Shown here: piece after piece, positions 1 through 8,939 of the stretch
How the letters are laid out: each line of letters starts with the position of its first letter
Position numbering within the stretch: the stretch's first letter is position 1
Position numbers and translations under genes: made by a program
Source of the DNA: Rhizobiaceae bacterium
Lineage (GTDB): Bacteria > Pseudomonadota > Alphaproteobacteria > Rhizobiales > Rhizobiaceae
NCBI GenBank assembly: GCA_017640615.1
Contig: JAEPQK010000007.1
Location: 1-64,000 of the forward strand
DNA length: 64,000 bases
Reading direction: 5' to 3'
Notes under the pieces: generated by a model
What the model saw: the letters and a program-made list of their open reading frames with translations, nothing else
Databases searched by the model: none
Told to the model about the DNA's origin: nothing

Positions 1-110
1 GCAAACCCCGCAGCCGCATCGCGGATCATCCGCTCCTCCTCACCAAGCTGATCCTCAAGCAAAAACGGATCATCCCAGGTGAAGGGAGCGCGCCTTTTTC
101 CTTCGCTCAT
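1..110 (-). CDS. Acyl-CoA dehydrogenase, glutaryl-CoA dehydrogenase-like (N-terminal fragment)
   Basis: Only the first 36 codons are inside the window; the gene runs off the left edge. The fragment has the conserved opening of glutaryl-CoA dehydrogenases: a Trp-Asp-Asp-Pro stretch followed by an LLEDQL/EEERMIRDAA-type helix. In the family, this enzyme oxidises and decarboxylates glutaryl-CoA to crotonyl-CoA with FAD. Its ATG at 110 overlaps the TGA of the aminotransferase gene by four bases (ATGA), so the two are almost certainly co-transcribed and translationally coupled. The placement after an aminotransferase and a saccharopine-dehydrogenase family gene fits the last steps of lysine or 2-aminoadipate degradation. 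Another acyl-CoA dehydrogenase subfamily cannot be excluded from so little sequence. Confidence 0.7.
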   Translation of the reverse strand, partial: MSEGKRRAPFTWDDPFLLEDQLGEEERMIRDAAAGF

Positions 111-1309
111 CGTGCAATCCTTTCCAGCGCTTCGCTCATGCGCGAGAGGCCTTTCGACAATTCATCGCCAGAGTAGGCAAAAGACAGGCGAACATGTCCA
201 GCCAGCCCGAATGCGCGGCCGGGCACGATCGCCACGCCAGCCTCATCAAGCAGCCAGCCGCAGAAATCAGCCTCAGTGGCGAACGGGCCTCCGTCATCCG
301 ACAGAAGTGCGGCGCAAGAGGGGAATACATAAAACGCGCCGTCCGGCGCAGGACATTCGAGGCCAGGCATTCCGTTAAGTGCGGAGACCACTTTGTCGCG
401 GCGGGCAAGCATGATCTTGCGGCGTTCGCCAAGCAGCGCCTTGTCGCCGGTCAGCGCGGCAAGCGCGGCGGCCTGCGAGACCGAACTGGCGCCCGATGTG
501 ATTTGCCCCTGCACAGCGACCATCGCCGAGATCAGTGCGCGCGGTCCGACGCCCCAGCCCACCCTCCAGCCAGTCATCGACCATGCCTTGGAAACGCCGT
601 TCACAACCAGAAGCCGGTTGCGAAGCTCTGGCGCGGCTTCGGAGAACGGCGCAAAAGGCACATAGCTCAGGTGTTCGTAAATCTCGTCCGAGACGACCCA
701 GACATGCGGGTGCCGAGCCAGCACTTCGGCTAATGCGCGCAGCTCCTCGGCCGAATAGATGGCGCCTGACGGGTTCGACGGCGAATTGAGCATCAGCCAT
801 TTTGTGCGCGGTGTGATTGCAGCCTCGAGCGCCGCGGCAGACAGCTTGAAGCCATCGGCCATCGAGCAAGGCGTGACGACAGCGACGCCGCCGCACATGC
901 GCACAATGTCGGAATAAGTGGTCCAGTAAGGGGCCGGGATAATCACCTCGTCGCCCGGATCGAGCGTGGCCGCCATCGCGTCGTAAATGACCTGCTTGGC
1001 ACCGGTCGATACGATGACATTCGCCGGTTCGGCGTTATGAGCGGCGGCGATTTCGGCGCGCAGCTTAACCGTGCCGGCTGTCGGTGTGTAGCGGGTCTCC
1101 CCCGCCTGCGCCGCTGCATGGGCCGCTTCGACAATGAAGTCGGGCGTCGGCGCGTCAGGCTCGCCGGTGCTCAGCGCAACGACATCGCGGCCACTCGCGC
1201 GCAGCTGCGCGGCGCGTTCCGATATCTGCACGATCTCGGAGAGTTCGAGCCCGCCAATACGCGCAGCGGGGCGAAAGCCGCTTTGACCGTCATGCAGCAT
1301 AGCGGGCAC
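107..1309 (-). CDS. Class I/II aminotransferase (aspartate/2-aminoadipate aminotransferase-like)
   Basis: A 400-residue fold-type I PLP aminotransferase of the aspartate aminotransferase Ib type. Visible features are the GEPD motif near residues 49-52, the Asn-Ser-Pro-Ser-Asn-Pro loop near 175-180, the SDEIYEH segment with D208 and Y211, and the PLP lysine K241 in VSKAWSMTGWR. A C-terminal arginine near residue 382 would bind the substrate carboxylate. The gene overlaps the end of the upstream saccharopine-dehydrogenase family gene by about 20 bases; an ATG at 1300 would reduce this. Context suggests conversion of 2-aminoadipate to 2-oxoadipate, but aspartate or another amino acid is equally possible from sequence alone. 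Confidence 0.85.
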   Translation of the reverse strand: MPAMLHDGQSGFRPAARIGGLELSEIVQISERAAQLRASGRDVVALSTGEPDAPTPDFIVEAAHAAAQAGETRYTPTAGTVKLRAEIAAAHNAEPANVIVSTGAKQVIYDAMAATLDPGDEVIIPAPYWTTYSDIVRMCGGVAVVTPCSMADGFKLSAAALEAAITPRTKWLMLNSPSNPSGAIYSAEELRALAEVLARHPHVWVVSDEIYEHLSYVPFAPFSEAAPELRNRLLVVNGVSKAWSMTGWRVGWGVGPRALISAMVAVQGQITSGASSVSQAAALAALTGDKALLGERRKIMLARRDKVVSALNGMPGLECPAPDGAFYVFPSCAALLSDDGGPFATEADFCGWLLDEAGVAIVPGRAFGLAGHVRLSFAYSGDELSKGLSRMSEALERIAR

Positions 1310-2354
1310 CGTTGCGTGTCTTCAGGAAGGCCGCGAGCGGGATATCTTCCTGCTTCAGCATGCCCTTGGCCGGCAGCGCGCCATCGCGCACCAATTCGAT
1401 GACGGCAGCCACGGAGGATGCAGTCGTCCACGCGATCGCCGTGCGCGCCTTGCCGCCAATTTCGATTGGTTTCAGTCCGCGCACGAATTCGCGCCGTTCA
1501 AGCCGGCCATCGATGCTGCCCTCGGCGGCAACATGGATATAGACGATATCGTCGTTCACGGGCGGCTTGGCGTTGACGAGGATTTCGCCCGCCTCCTTGC
1601 GGCGCTCGCGCATGAGAAGCTCGTGGAAAAAGAAGTTCATCAGCTTCACATGGCCGGGATAGCGCATGGTCTTGTAGTCGATATTCGGTACGCGGCCCTT
1701 GTAGGTTTCGCACATGGTGCCCAGACCGCCCGAAGTGGTGAACGCCTCCAGCTCGATGCCGCCAATGAATATCTTCTCCACCCACTCCATCGGCGAGACC
1801 CATTTGGCTTCGCCGTCTTCCAGAACTTCGCAGTCGTTGAGATATTCGTTGACCACGCCTTCGGGCGACCAGTTGAACGAGTAGCCCATCAGGCCCGACG
1901 GATTTTGCGGCAGCGCGCCGACGCGCATGCGGCAGGAACGGCACTCGTCGAATTCTTCGATCAGGCTTGCGCCGACAATGCCTACAAAGCCGGGCGCCAG
2001 ACCGCATTGCGGCGCCATCAGGCCTTTCGAGGTTTTGGCGAGTTCGACGATTGCCTTGGTTGTCGGCACGTCTTCCGTCAGATCGAAATAGTGGAGCCCC
2101 AGCGCATGCGCCTGTTCGGCGACGCCGATGTTGAACGAGTATGGCAGGCAGGAAAGCACCGCGTCGAAACCGGCAAGTTCGGCGGCAAGAGCAGACGGGT
2201 CAGAAGCATCGAGTGGACGCGTGTCGAACGGCATTTCGCGCCCGCCGACGGTAGCGTCAAAGCCGGTCACTTCGAAATCGCTTTCGTGCAAAAGCTCGCT
2301 GGCCAGCGTGCCGACCTTGCCCAAGCCCAACACGGCGATTTTCTTCATGCCCAA
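1290..2354 (-). CDS. Saccharopine dehydrogenase family oxidoreductase
   Basis: A 354-residue protein with an N-terminal Rossmann fold (LGLGKVG at residues 9-15) followed by the catalytic domain of the saccharopine dehydrogenase/LYS9 family. The TTSGGLGTMCETYKG stretch and the C-terminal half are typical of this family. Members either split saccharopine into 2-aminoadipate semialdehyde and glutamate, or act as L-lysine 6-dehydrogenase giving the same semialdehyde ring form; sequence alone does not separate these. It is the first gene of a leftward operon with the aminotransferase and the glutaryl-CoA dehydrogenase fragment, so a lysine catabolic role is the best reading. The LysR gene starting at 2451 is divergent and is the likely regulator. 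Confidence 0.8.
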   Translation of the reverse strand: MGMKKIAVLGLGKVGTLASELLHESDFEVTGFDATVGGREMPFDTRPLDASDPSALAAELAGFDAVLSCLPYSFNIGVAEQAHALGLHYFDLTEDVPTTKAIVELAKTSKGLMAPQCGLAPGFVGIVGASLIEEFDECRSCRMRVGALPQNPSGLMGYSFNWSPEGVVNEYLNDCEVLEDGEAKWVSPMEWVEKIFIGGIELEAFTTSGGLGTMCETYKGRVPNIDYKTMRYPGHVKLMNFFFHELLMRERRKEAGEILVNAKPPVNDDIVYIHVAAEGSIDGRLERREFVRGLKPIEIGGKARTAIAWTTASSVAAVIELVRDGALPAKGMLKQEDIPLAAFLKTRNGARYAA

Positions 2355-2450
2355 CTCCCCGGCCTCTACTGAGATTGAATTCCGATCCTTTCTAGCCGGT
2401 TTGGCATTGCAAAAAATGACCTAAAATGCATTTTTCCATGATCAAATGTA

Positions 2451-3401
2451 ATGGATCGGCAGATGACCGCGCCCTCTCCGCTTCCCAGCCTTGCCGTGCT
2501 TCGCTGCTTCGAGGCAGCGGCGAAATATCAGAGCTTCACTGCCGCGGCAGAAGAACTGAACCTCACCCAGGGTGCCGTAAGCCGGCATGTGAAAGAGCTG
2601 GAAGGCAGGGTCGGCGCGGCACTCTTCCGGCGCGAGGGGCGTGGCGTACGGCTGACGGACGCCGGGCGTGATCTTGCAGGCAATCTCAATCTCGACCTGG
2701 AACGATTGCGCAGAACGATCGACAATGCAGTTGCGGCCGGCAGTGCGCGCGAGTTGCTTACCATCGCCGTGTTGCCGACATTCGGCGCTCGCTGGCTGCT
2801 TCCGCGCATTTCCGACTTCAAGGCGGGACGCGACGATCTGGAATTCGTGGTGCATAGCCGCAGTGCGCCGTTCGATCTCGTGGAAAGCGGCATCGATCTC
2901 GCCATCCACTTTGGAGCTGACGACTGGCCGGACGCGCAACTCACCCCGCTTTGCGAAGAAGAGCTTCTTGCGGTTGTCTCGCCCGATCTCGCCAAGCGGG
3001 CTGGCCTGAAACATCCGGCCGATCTGTTCAAGGTTCCGAAGCTGCATCTCGCCTCGCGGCCGATGCTGTGGGAGACGTTCCGCCAGTCGCTCGGCATCGA
3101 TGGGCCGACGGCGCGCAAGGGCAGCTATTTTGATCAGTTTTCGCTAATTATTGCGGCTGCAATCGCCGGGCTGGGCGCTGCCATTCTGCCGGCATATCTG
3201 CTGGAAGAGGAACTGGCATCCGGCTCACTTGTCGAAATCGCGCAGGTGCCGGACGTGCTCGGGCGAAGTTACTACATCGCGACACCGGCGGGTGTGAGCC
3301 GGCCGATCACGGCGCAGTTTTCGGCATGGATGCGCGCGCAAATCCGCCGCCGGGGACGCGGGCAGGCGCAGCATGGCGGCTCATTGAAGTCGGCGGGTTG
3401 A
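2451..3401 (+). CDS. LysR family transcriptional regulator (GcvA-like)
   Basis: A 316-residue LysR regulator. The helix-turn-helix lies near residues 20-50 (AAAKYQSFTAAAEELNLTQ, then GAVSRHVKELE), followed by a type 2 periplasmic-binding effector domain with the GcvA-like STRP/YFDQFSLIIAAAIAGLGAAILP signature. It is divergent from the saccharopine-dehydrogenase operon with 96 bases between them, the usual arrangement for a LysR gene and its target. The ATG at 2451 has no obvious ribosome binding site and an ATG at 2463 is an alternative. Its 3' end lies 9 bases from the convergent ABC ATPase gene. Confidence 0.85.
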   Translation: MDRQMTAPSPLPSLAVLRCFEAAAKYQSFTAAAEELNLTQGAVSRHVKELEGRVGAALFRREGRGVRLTDAGRDLAGNLNLDLERLRRTIDNAVAAGSARELLTIAVLPTFGARWLLPRISDFKAGRDDLEFVVHSRSAPFDLVESGIDLAIHFGADDWPDAQLTPLCEEELLAVVSPDLAKRAGLKHPADLFKVPKLHLASRPMLWETFRQSLGIDGPTARKGSYFDQFSLIIAAAIAGLGAAILPAYLLEEELASGSLVEIAQVPDVLGRSYYIATPAGVSRPITAQFSAWMRAQIRRRGRGQAQHGGSLKSAG

Positions 3402-3410
3402 GGCCGCCCA

Positions 3411-4523
3411 TCATGGCTGGATGCGCAACTCGGTCGCGGGGTCGAAGGCGACGGCTTTTTCCATGTTCACGGCGAAGGTGAAGTCGCGGCCGGTGGCGAC
3501 GTCGGCGTCGGCGCGCATGCGGGCGATCACGTCGCGGCCGCCCAGTTTCATGGTCACGAATGTGTCGGCTCCGGAGGGTTCGATGACCTCGATGCGGTTG
3601 GTGATCGGCACGATGTTATTCGAATTGCGGTCGGCACCATCGGGGTCGGTGATCGCCTCCGGGCGGATGCCCAGCAGGATCTCGCGGCCGTCCCATTCAG
3701 CCAGATTGTCCTGGCTGAAGCGCAGGGCATGGTCGGTGCCGTCATGGCCGGTGACCAGCGCATGGGGGGCGCCCTCCCGCATGGCGACCTTGGCCTTGAC
3801 GACATTCATCGCCGGGCTGCCCATGAAGGTGGCGACATAGACATTGGCGGGTTTGTCGTAGATTTCCTTCGGCGTGCCAAGTTGCTGCACATAGCCCTGA
3901 TACATCACCGCGATGCGGGTCGAGAGCGTCATCGCCTCGATCTGGTCGTGGGTGACGTAGACGATGGTGGTTTTCAGGTTTTCATGCAGCCGCTTGATCT
4001 CGGTGCGCATGTCGACGCGCAGCTTGGCGTCGAGGTTGGAAAGCGGCTCGTCGAACAGAAACACATCGGGATCGCGCACCAGCGCGCGGCCCATCGCGAC
4101 ACGCTGGCGCTGGCCGCCGGAGAGCTGGCCGGGCTTGCGGTCGAGCAGGTTTTCGATCTGCAGCAGCTTGGCGACATCGGCCAGCGCCTTGTCGCGCTCG
4201 GGCTTGGGCACTCCGTGCATTTCGAGCCCGAAGGTCATGTTCTGCGCCACCGTCATGTTCGGGTAGAGGGCGTAGCTCTGGAACACCATGGCGATGTTGC
4301 GCTTCGACGGGTGGACGCCGTTGACCACGCGGCCATTGATGGAGATGTCGCCGGAGGTGATGCCTTCCAGCCCCGCGATCATGTTGAGCAGGGTGGACTT
4401 GCCGCAGCCGGACGGGCCGACCAGCACCAGAAACTCGCCTTCCTGAACGGAGATATCGACCCGGTGCAGCACCTCAACGTTGCCGTAGGTCTTGGTGACG
4501 TTGGAGATGTCGAGGAAACCCAT
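3411..4523 (-). CDS. ABC transporter ATP-binding protein, MalK/UgpC type (CUT1 sugar importer)
   Basis: A 370-residue ATPase. Walker A GPSGCGKST is at residues 36-44, the signature LSGGQ at 134-138, and Walker B FLFDEP at 155-160. After the nucleotide-binding domain comes the C-terminal OB-fold regulatory domain of the MalK family (GIRPEAI motif). It powers the permeases encoded by the two upstream genes. I start it at the ATG at 4523, five bases after the permease stop; the longer open frame up to 5069 is just read-through opposite the permease gene. It is the last gene of the leftward sugar operon. Confidence 0.9.
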   Translation of the reverse strand: MGFLDISNVTKTYGNVEVLHRVDISVQEGEFLVLVGPSGCGKSTLLNMIAGLEGITSGDISINGRVVNGVHPSKRNIAMVFQSYALYPNMTVAQNMTFGLEMHGVPKPERDKALADVAKLLQIENLLDRKPGQLSGGQRQRVAMGRALVRDPDVFLFDEPLSNLDAKLRVDMRTEIKRLHENLKTTIVYVTHDQIEAMTLSTRIAVMYQGYVQQLGTPKEIYDKPANVYVATFMGSPAMNVVKAKVAMREGAPHALVTGHDGTDHALRFSQDNLAEWDGREILLGIRPEAITDPDGADRNSNNIVPITNRIEVIEPSGADTFVTMKLGGRDVIARMRADADVATGRDFTFAVNMEKAVAFDPATELRIQP

Positions 4524-4528
4524 TCGGT

Positions 4529-5410
4529 TCAGCCTTTCACCGAGCCTGCCATCAGCCCGCGCACGAAATAGCGGCCGGCGACAACATAAACGAGAAGCGT
4601 TGGCAGCGCGGCGAGGATCGCGCCGGCAAAGTGGACATTGTATTCCTTCACTCCCGTGGAGGACTGGACGAGATTGTTCAGCGCCACCGTCATGGGCTGG
4701 CTCTGGCCGCCGAAGGACGCGCCGAACAGAAAGTCGTTCCAGATATTGGTGAACTGCCAGATCACCGACACCACGGTGATCGGCCCTGACACCGGCAGAA
4801 GGATGCGCCAGAAGATGCGGAAGAAGCCGGCGCCATCGATCATCGCGGCACGCACCAGTTCCGTCGGGAAGGCGGCGTAGTAGTTGCGGTAATAGAGCGT
4901 GGTGAAGCCGATGCCGTAGACCACATGGACCAGCACGAGGCCGGGAATGGAGCCGGCAAGCCCCATCTTGCCGAGGATCGTCGCCATGGGAATGAGCACG
5001 ATCTGGAACGGTATGAAGCAGGAAAACAGCATCAGGCCGAACAGGATATTGTCGCCGGGAAAGCGCCATTTGGTCAGCACATAGCCGTTGAGCGCGCCCA
5101 GCACGGTGGAGATCGCCACCGCCGGCACCACCATCAGGATGGAGTTGAGAAAATATGGTTTCAGCCCGGTGGGCTCGACGCCGATCTGCGCCGTCGACCA
5201 GGCGGCGAGCCAGGGTTCGATGGTCCAGGTGCCGGGCAGCGCCATCATGTTGCCGCCGGTGATCTCGCCGAGCGGCTTCAGCGAATTGGCCACCATCACA
5301 TAGAGCGGCAGCAGGTAGAACAGGGCGAACAGCACCAGCACCAGATAGATGAAGGTGCGGGTGATCCGCCCGGTGCGGATGGCGGTGTCCTGGGTCACGG
5401 CCGCCATCAC
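4529..5410 (-). CDS. CUT1 sugar ABC transporter permease (MalG-like)
   Basis: A 293-residue inner-membrane protein with six predicted membrane segments, the first near residues 18-40. The EAA loop (ELVRAAMIDGAGFFRIFWRILLP) that docks on the ATPase is near residues 190-212. It most resembles the second permease of glucose/mannose-type CUT1 systems. Its ATG overlaps the stop of the first permease by four bases and its stop is five bases before the ATPase start, so the three genes are one translational unit. Confidence 0.9.
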   Translation of the reverse strand: MMAAVTQDTAIRTGRITRTFIYLVLVLFALFYLLPLYVMVANSLKPLGEITGGNMMALPGTWTIEPWLAAWSTAQIGVEPTGLKPYFLNSILMVVPAVAISTVLGALNGYVLTKWRFPGDNILFGLMLFSCFIPFQIVLIPMATILGKMGLAGSIPGLVLVHVVYGIGFTTLYYRNYYAAFPTELVRAAMIDGAGFFRIFWRILLPVSGPITVVSVIWQFTNIWNDFLFGASFGGQSQPMTVALNNLVQSSTGVKEYNVHFAGAILAALPTLLVYVVAGRYFVRGLMAGSVKG

Positions 5411-6318
5411 TTCTTCTCCTTCAGCTCGGCATAGAGATAGGGCATCATGATCGCGGCGATGGTCATCAGCATGATCACCGCGCTGGCCGCGCCGGTGCCC
5501 ATCTGATTGCGGGTGAAGGTGTAGGAATACATGAAGGTGGCGGGCAGCTCGGTGGCGCGGCCCGGCCCGCCGCCGGTGAGCGCGATGACCAGGTCGTAGG
5601 ACTTCACCGCCAGGTGGGCGAGGATGACGAAGGCGGACAGGAAAGCGGGGCGCAGCAGCGGAATGACGATGCGGCGATACAGGTTCCAGTTCGACGCGCC
5701 GTCGATCTGCGCGGCTTTCAGGATTTCATTGTCGATGCCCCGCAGCCCGGCCAGGAACATGGCCATGACGAAGCCGCTGGTCTGCCACACCGCGGCGATG
5801 ACGATGGTGTAGATCGCCATGTTGCGATCCTTGATCCAGCCGAATTCGAAGCTTTCCCAACCCCATAAATGCATGGTGTTTTCAAGCCCTATGCCGGGGT
5901 CGAGGAACCACTTCCACGCAGTACCGGTGACGATGAAGCTCAGCGCCATGGGGTAGAGATAGATCGGCCGCAGCATGCCCTCGCCGCGGATTTTCTGGTC
6001 GAGCAGAATGGCCAGGGTCAGGCCGATCGCCGTGCAGATAGCGATATAGAGCGAGGCGAAGATCGCCAGATTGATGACCGCCGTCCACCAGGCGGAGAGG
6101 CCCCAAAGGCGTGTGTAATTGGCGAGGCCGATCAGGTCGTAGCTCGGCAGCATGCGCGAGCCGGAGAAGCTGAGATAGACCGTATATAGGATGAAGCCGT
6201 AAACGAAGACGACCATCATCGCCACGGACGGCGATAGCACCAGCTTCGGAATCCAGTCCTGCAGCCGGGTCCGCAAATCGGTATCGGTGACCTGAGTAGA
6301 CATCGCGTCGGTAGACAT
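5407..6318 (-). CDS. CUT1 sugar ABC transporter permease (MalF-like)
   Basis: A 303-residue permease with six predicted membrane segments and the EAA loop (NEILKAAQIDGASNWNLYRRIVIP) near residues 195-218. It is the partner of the MalG-like permease. In-frame ATGs at codons 1 and 6 are both possible starts. It follows the binding-protein gene after about 110 bases that hold two strong hairpins (6364-6419), which probably lower its expression relative to the binding protein. Confidence 0.9.
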   Translation of the reverse strand: MSTDAMSTQVTDTDLRTRLQDWIPKLVLSPSVAMMVVFVYGFILYTVYLSFSGSRMLPSYDLIGLANYTRLWGLSAWWTAVINLAIFASLYIAICTAIGLTLAILLDQKIRGEGMLRPIYLYPMALSFIVTGTAWKWFLDPGIGLENTMHLWGWESFEFGWIKDRNMAIYTIVIAAVWQTSGFVMAMFLAGLRGIDNEILKAAQIDGASNWNLYRRIVIPLLRPAFLSAFVILAHLAVKSYDLVIALTGGGPGRATELPATFMYSYTFTRNQMGTGAASAVIMLMTIAAIMMPYLYAELKEKK

Positions 6319-6363
6319 GGCGTCTCAGCTTATGGTTGCGCGAGCCTAAGCGCAAAAGCGGGA

Positions 6364-6390
6364 ACCAGACCGGCACAGTGCCGGTCTGGT
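6364..6390 (-). terminator. Intercistronic hairpin after the sugar-binding protein gene
   Basis: A perfect inverted repeat with 13-base arms, ACCAGACCGGCAC and GTGCCGGTCTGGT, separated by one base. It lies between the binding-protein stop and the first permease start. There is no T-run, so I read it as an mRNA-stabilising or partially terminating element rather than a full terminator. Confidence 0.6.
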
Positions 6391-6400
6391 CTTCTGGCGG

Positions 6401-6419
6401 GGGCGGCCGATGGCCGCCC
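6401..6419 (-). terminator. Second intercistronic hairpin after the sugar-binding protein gene
   Basis: GGGCGGCC and GGCCGCCC arms with a three-base loop, 11 bases past the binding-protein stop on the minus strand. It is the first of two tandem stems that RNA polymerase meets before the permease genes. Confidence 0.55.
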
Positions 6420-6429
6420 GTCTTAGGAG

Positions 6430-7668
6430 CTATTGCGCCGCTTCGACCGCGTTGACCAGTTCCTCAGCGGCGGCAGCGGAGTCGTACTCGCCGTTGAAGT
6501 GTGCCGTCACCACATCATAGATCGCGTTCTTAACGGAAGCGGGCACAGAGTGGCCGTGGGCCATGGAGCCGAACAGGCGGCCGTTCGAGCCGGCGTCGGC
6601 CAGGTCGGCCATGCCCTTCTTGCCACAGGCGTCGAAGTCCGAGTTCGGCACGTCGGTGCGGGCTGGAACCGAGCCCTTGACCACGTTGAAGGCCGACTGG
6701 AAGGTCGGGTTCATCACCGCCGCGGCCATCGCTTTCTGCGCGTCGCCGCCCTCAGCCACGTCGAACATGACGAACTGATCCGAGTTGAAGGTGACGGCGC
6801 CCTGCGTGCCAGGGAAGCGGATGCAGACGAAGTCTTCGCCCGGCACCTTGTCGGCGCGCAGGAACTCACCCTTAGCCCAGTCGCCCATCATCTGCATACC
6901 GGCTTCGCCGTTGATGACCATGGCGGAGGCCAGGTTCCAGTCGCGGCCGGAGAAATTGTCGTCGACATAGGAACGAAGCTTGGCCATGCGGTCGAATGCC
7001 TCGACCATCTTCTCGCCGCCCAGCGCATCCGGATCGAGGTCGATCATGGAGGCCTTGTAGAAATCGTCGCCCAGGCTCAGCACCACAGCGTCGAAGATTG
7101 TCGCGTCCTGCCAGGCCTGACCGCCATGGGCCAGCGGCGTGATGCCGTTTGCCTTCATTGCGTCGAGAACCGCGATCAGCTCGTCCCAGGTGGTGGGCGC
7201 ATCCATGCCGGTTGCATCCAGCGCGGACTTGCTGATCCAGACCCAGTTGGTCGAGTGAACGTTGACCGGGGCTGCGATCCAGTGGCCATCATGCTTGGAG
7301 AAGAACTGAAGTGCGGCGGGCACTACGCCGTCCCAGCCTTCCTTGGCCGCCACGTCGTCGAGATTGCCAAGAACACCCTCAGCCGCCCAGTCTTTGATGT
7401 CGAAACCAAGCATCTGAACGGCGGTCGGCGCATCGCCAGCGGTGACGCGGGCGCGCAGCGTGGTCATGGCGGCCTCGCCGCCGCCGCCGGCGACCGGCAT
7501 GTCGACCCAGCCGATACCCTGACCCTGCAGGTCTTCCTTGAGCACGTTCAGCGCGGCCGCTTCGCCGCCGGATGTCCACCAGTGCAGAACCTCAACGTCT
7601 TCCGCCTGCGCGGGGCCAACGGTGAAGGCGGCCAATGCGACGCCGGCCATAAGCTGTCTGATATTCAT
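6430..7668 (-). CDS. Sugar ABC transporter substrate-binding protein (CUT1, glucose/mannose-type)
   Basis: A 412-residue extracytoplasmic solute-binding protein of family 1. It has a Sec signal peptide of about 22 residues ending PAQA-ED, then [17 protein letters not shown], which is characteristic of glucose-type binding proteins (GtsA/GlcE-like). It delivers sugar to the two permeases that follow. The start is supported by a good ribosome site (GGAGG five bases upstream). It leads the operon and faces a divergent LacI gene. An AGE-family sugar isomerase next to that LacI gene suggests a hexose such as mannose or glucose. Confidence 0.9.
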   Translation of the reverse strand: MNIRQLMAGVALAAFTVGPAQAEDVEVLHWWTSGGEAAALNVLKEDLQGQGIGWVDMPVAGGGGEAAMTTLRARVTAGDAPTAVQMLGFDIKDWAAEGVLGNLDDVAAKEGWDGVVPAALQFFSKHDGHWIAAPVNVHSTNWVWISKSALDATGMDAPTTWDELIAVLDAMKANGITPLAHGGQAWQDATIFDAVVLSLGDDFYKASMIDLDPDALGGEKMVEAFDRMAKLRSYVDDNFSGRDWNLASAMVINGEAGMQMMGDWAKGEFLRADKVPGEDFVCIRFPGTQGAVTFNSDQFVMFDVAEGGDAQKAMAAAVMNPTFQSAFNVVKGSVPARTDVPNSDFDACGKKGMADLADAGSNGRLFGSMAHGHSVPASVKNAIYDVVTAHFNGEYDSAAAAEELVNAVEAAQ

Positions 7669-7698
7669 ATCTTCCTCCCATGGGATTAACTCCAGCTA

Positions 7699-7729
7699 TT
7701 TATAACGATTAAAACCCATGGCTTGTCAA
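7699..7729 (-). promoter_or_regulatory. Candidate sigma-70 promoter for the sugar importer operon
   Basis: On the minus strand there is a perfect TTGACA (7729-7724) and, 18-19 bases on, TTATAA/TATAAA (7705-7699). The binding-protein start codon follows about 30 bases later. The -10 region overlaps an AACGATT sequence that resembles a LacI-family operator core. Confidence 0.5.
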
Positions 7730-7740
7730 TCGAAATTCGA
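7730..7740. promoter_or_regulatory. Palindrome TCGAAATTCGA next to the sugar promoter
   Basis: An 11-base palindrome (perfect except for its centre) directly upstream of the TTGACA box. It could be an operator for the divergent LacI regulator or another factor. Confidence 0.3.
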
Positions 7741-7831
7741 AAACACCGAAAAATACCTAAGATATTGTTATTATTTATATTTCCATCAAAAATAGGAAAA
7801 ATCCTCCCGGTTTATGTTTTGTGATTGTGAC

Positions 7832-7846
7832 TTCAAACGTTTCAAA
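7832..7846. promoter_or_regulatory. Candidate LacI-family operator
   Basis: TTCAAACGTTTCAAA has the CG-centred palindromic core AAACGTTT (7835-7842), the hallmark of LacI-family operators. It sits 41 bases before the LacI start codon in the divergent intergenic region, so it may serve autoregulation. Confidence 0.5.
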
Positions 7847-7886
7847 TTAAACTGCGGCGGAGTCATTCTGCCGATCAGGATCGAAG

Positions 7887-8939
7887 ATGCACCGGCATCG
7901 CGATAATGCGCGTCCAACACAGCGAACGATCGCACAAAAAGCGGGCATGTCCGTCGCTACGGTTTCGCGCGCGCTGGCCGACGACCCCCTGATGGCGCAG
8001 GAGACAAGGGCGCTGGTGAGACGGATCGCTGACGAGATTGGGTACGTGCCCGACCGGGCCGCCCAACGGCTGCGGACCGGGCGGACCAATGTGATCAGTC
8101 TCATCCTGCCGCCTCACGAGGAAATTCTGGGTTTTGGCACGTCCATGATCCGCGGCATTTCAAATGTGTTGCGCGATACACCCTACCACCTCGTCGTCAT
8201 GCCCGATTTCGGGCAGGAGGCGCCGGACCACACAATACGACGCATCGTTCAAAACGGGCTCGCCGACGGCGTGCTTTTTTCAAGGACCGAACCGGACGAT
8301 TCGAGGATCATATATTTGCTCGAGGCGGATTTTCCATTCGTTTCGCACGGGCGCACCGAGCTTGCGACACCGCACCCTTTTGTCGACTTCGACAACAAGG
8401 AGTTTGCGCGCGCAGCCGCGAACTCGCTGATCGAAGCCGGCGCAGTGAAACTCGCGCTGCTGCTGCCGCCGCAGCGCTTCACCTTCGCGCATCATCTGCT
8501 GCAGGGCTTTATGCAGGTAGCGCGCGAAACCGGCGTTCAACACGAAATTCTGGACGGTGCGACGCTTGAGAGCCATCCATCGGAGATCGAGGCTGCGATC
8601 CGCAAACGCTTTCAGGAGCCAGACGCACCGGACGGGCTGATCCTGCCTGGCGAAACGTCGGGGCTCGCAGCACTGGCCGCCATACAGGATCTTGGCCTCG
8701 TGCCCGGCCGCGACGTGCGGCTTGTTGTGAAGCAGACGGCGGGCTTCTTCGATTCCGTTCGGCCCCGCGTGTCGAGCCTCTATGAAGACATCGCCGAGGC
8801 CGGAGAAACGATGGCGCGCTTTCTTCTTCGGCGGATCGGCGGGGAGCCAGCGGCGGCGCTTCAATTTCTGCAACCGATTGCCAAGAGCGCCGCGGCGGCT
8901 GAACACCCAAAGGCGCAAGCAATGAGCACCGAAGCATGA
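7887..8939 (+). CDS. LacI family transcriptional regulator
   Basis: A 350-residue regulator with the N-terminal LacI helix-turn-helix (RTIAQKAGMSVATVSRALAD, about residues 12-32), the hinge helix near residues 55-65 (AAQRLRTGRTN), and a periplasmic-binding-like sugar sensor domain. It is divergent from the CUT1 importer operon and its TGA overlaps the ATG of the sugar isomerase by four bases. This links repressor, isomerase and transporter into one sugar-responsive unit. Confidence 0.9.
   Translation: MHRHRDNARPTQRTIAQKAGMSVATVSRALADDPLMAQETRALVRRIADEIGYVPDRAAQRLRTGRTNVISLILPPHEEILGFGTSMIRGISNVLRDTPYHLVVMPDFGQEAPDHTIRRIVQNGLADGVLFSRTEPDDSRIIYLLEADFPFVSHGRTELATPHPFVDFDNKEFARAAANSLIEAGAVKLALLLPPQRFTFAHHLLQGFMQVARETGVQHEILDGATLESHPSEIEAAIRKRFQEPDAPDGLILPGETSGLAALAAIQDLGLVPGRDVRLVVKQTAGFFDSVRPRVSSLYEDIAEAGETMARFLLRRIGGEPAAALQFLQPIAKSAAAAEHPKAQAMSTEA

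Noticed and set aside
4524..5069. N-terminal extension of the sugar ATPase gene
   Set aside because: The extra 182 codons overlap the permease gene on the same strand in another frame, and ATPase homology begins at 4523.
6433..7689. A 418-codon plus-strand frame opposite the sugar-binding protein
   Set aside because: It mirrors the binding-protein gene, which has signal peptide, ribosome site and family motifs; the antisense translation has none.
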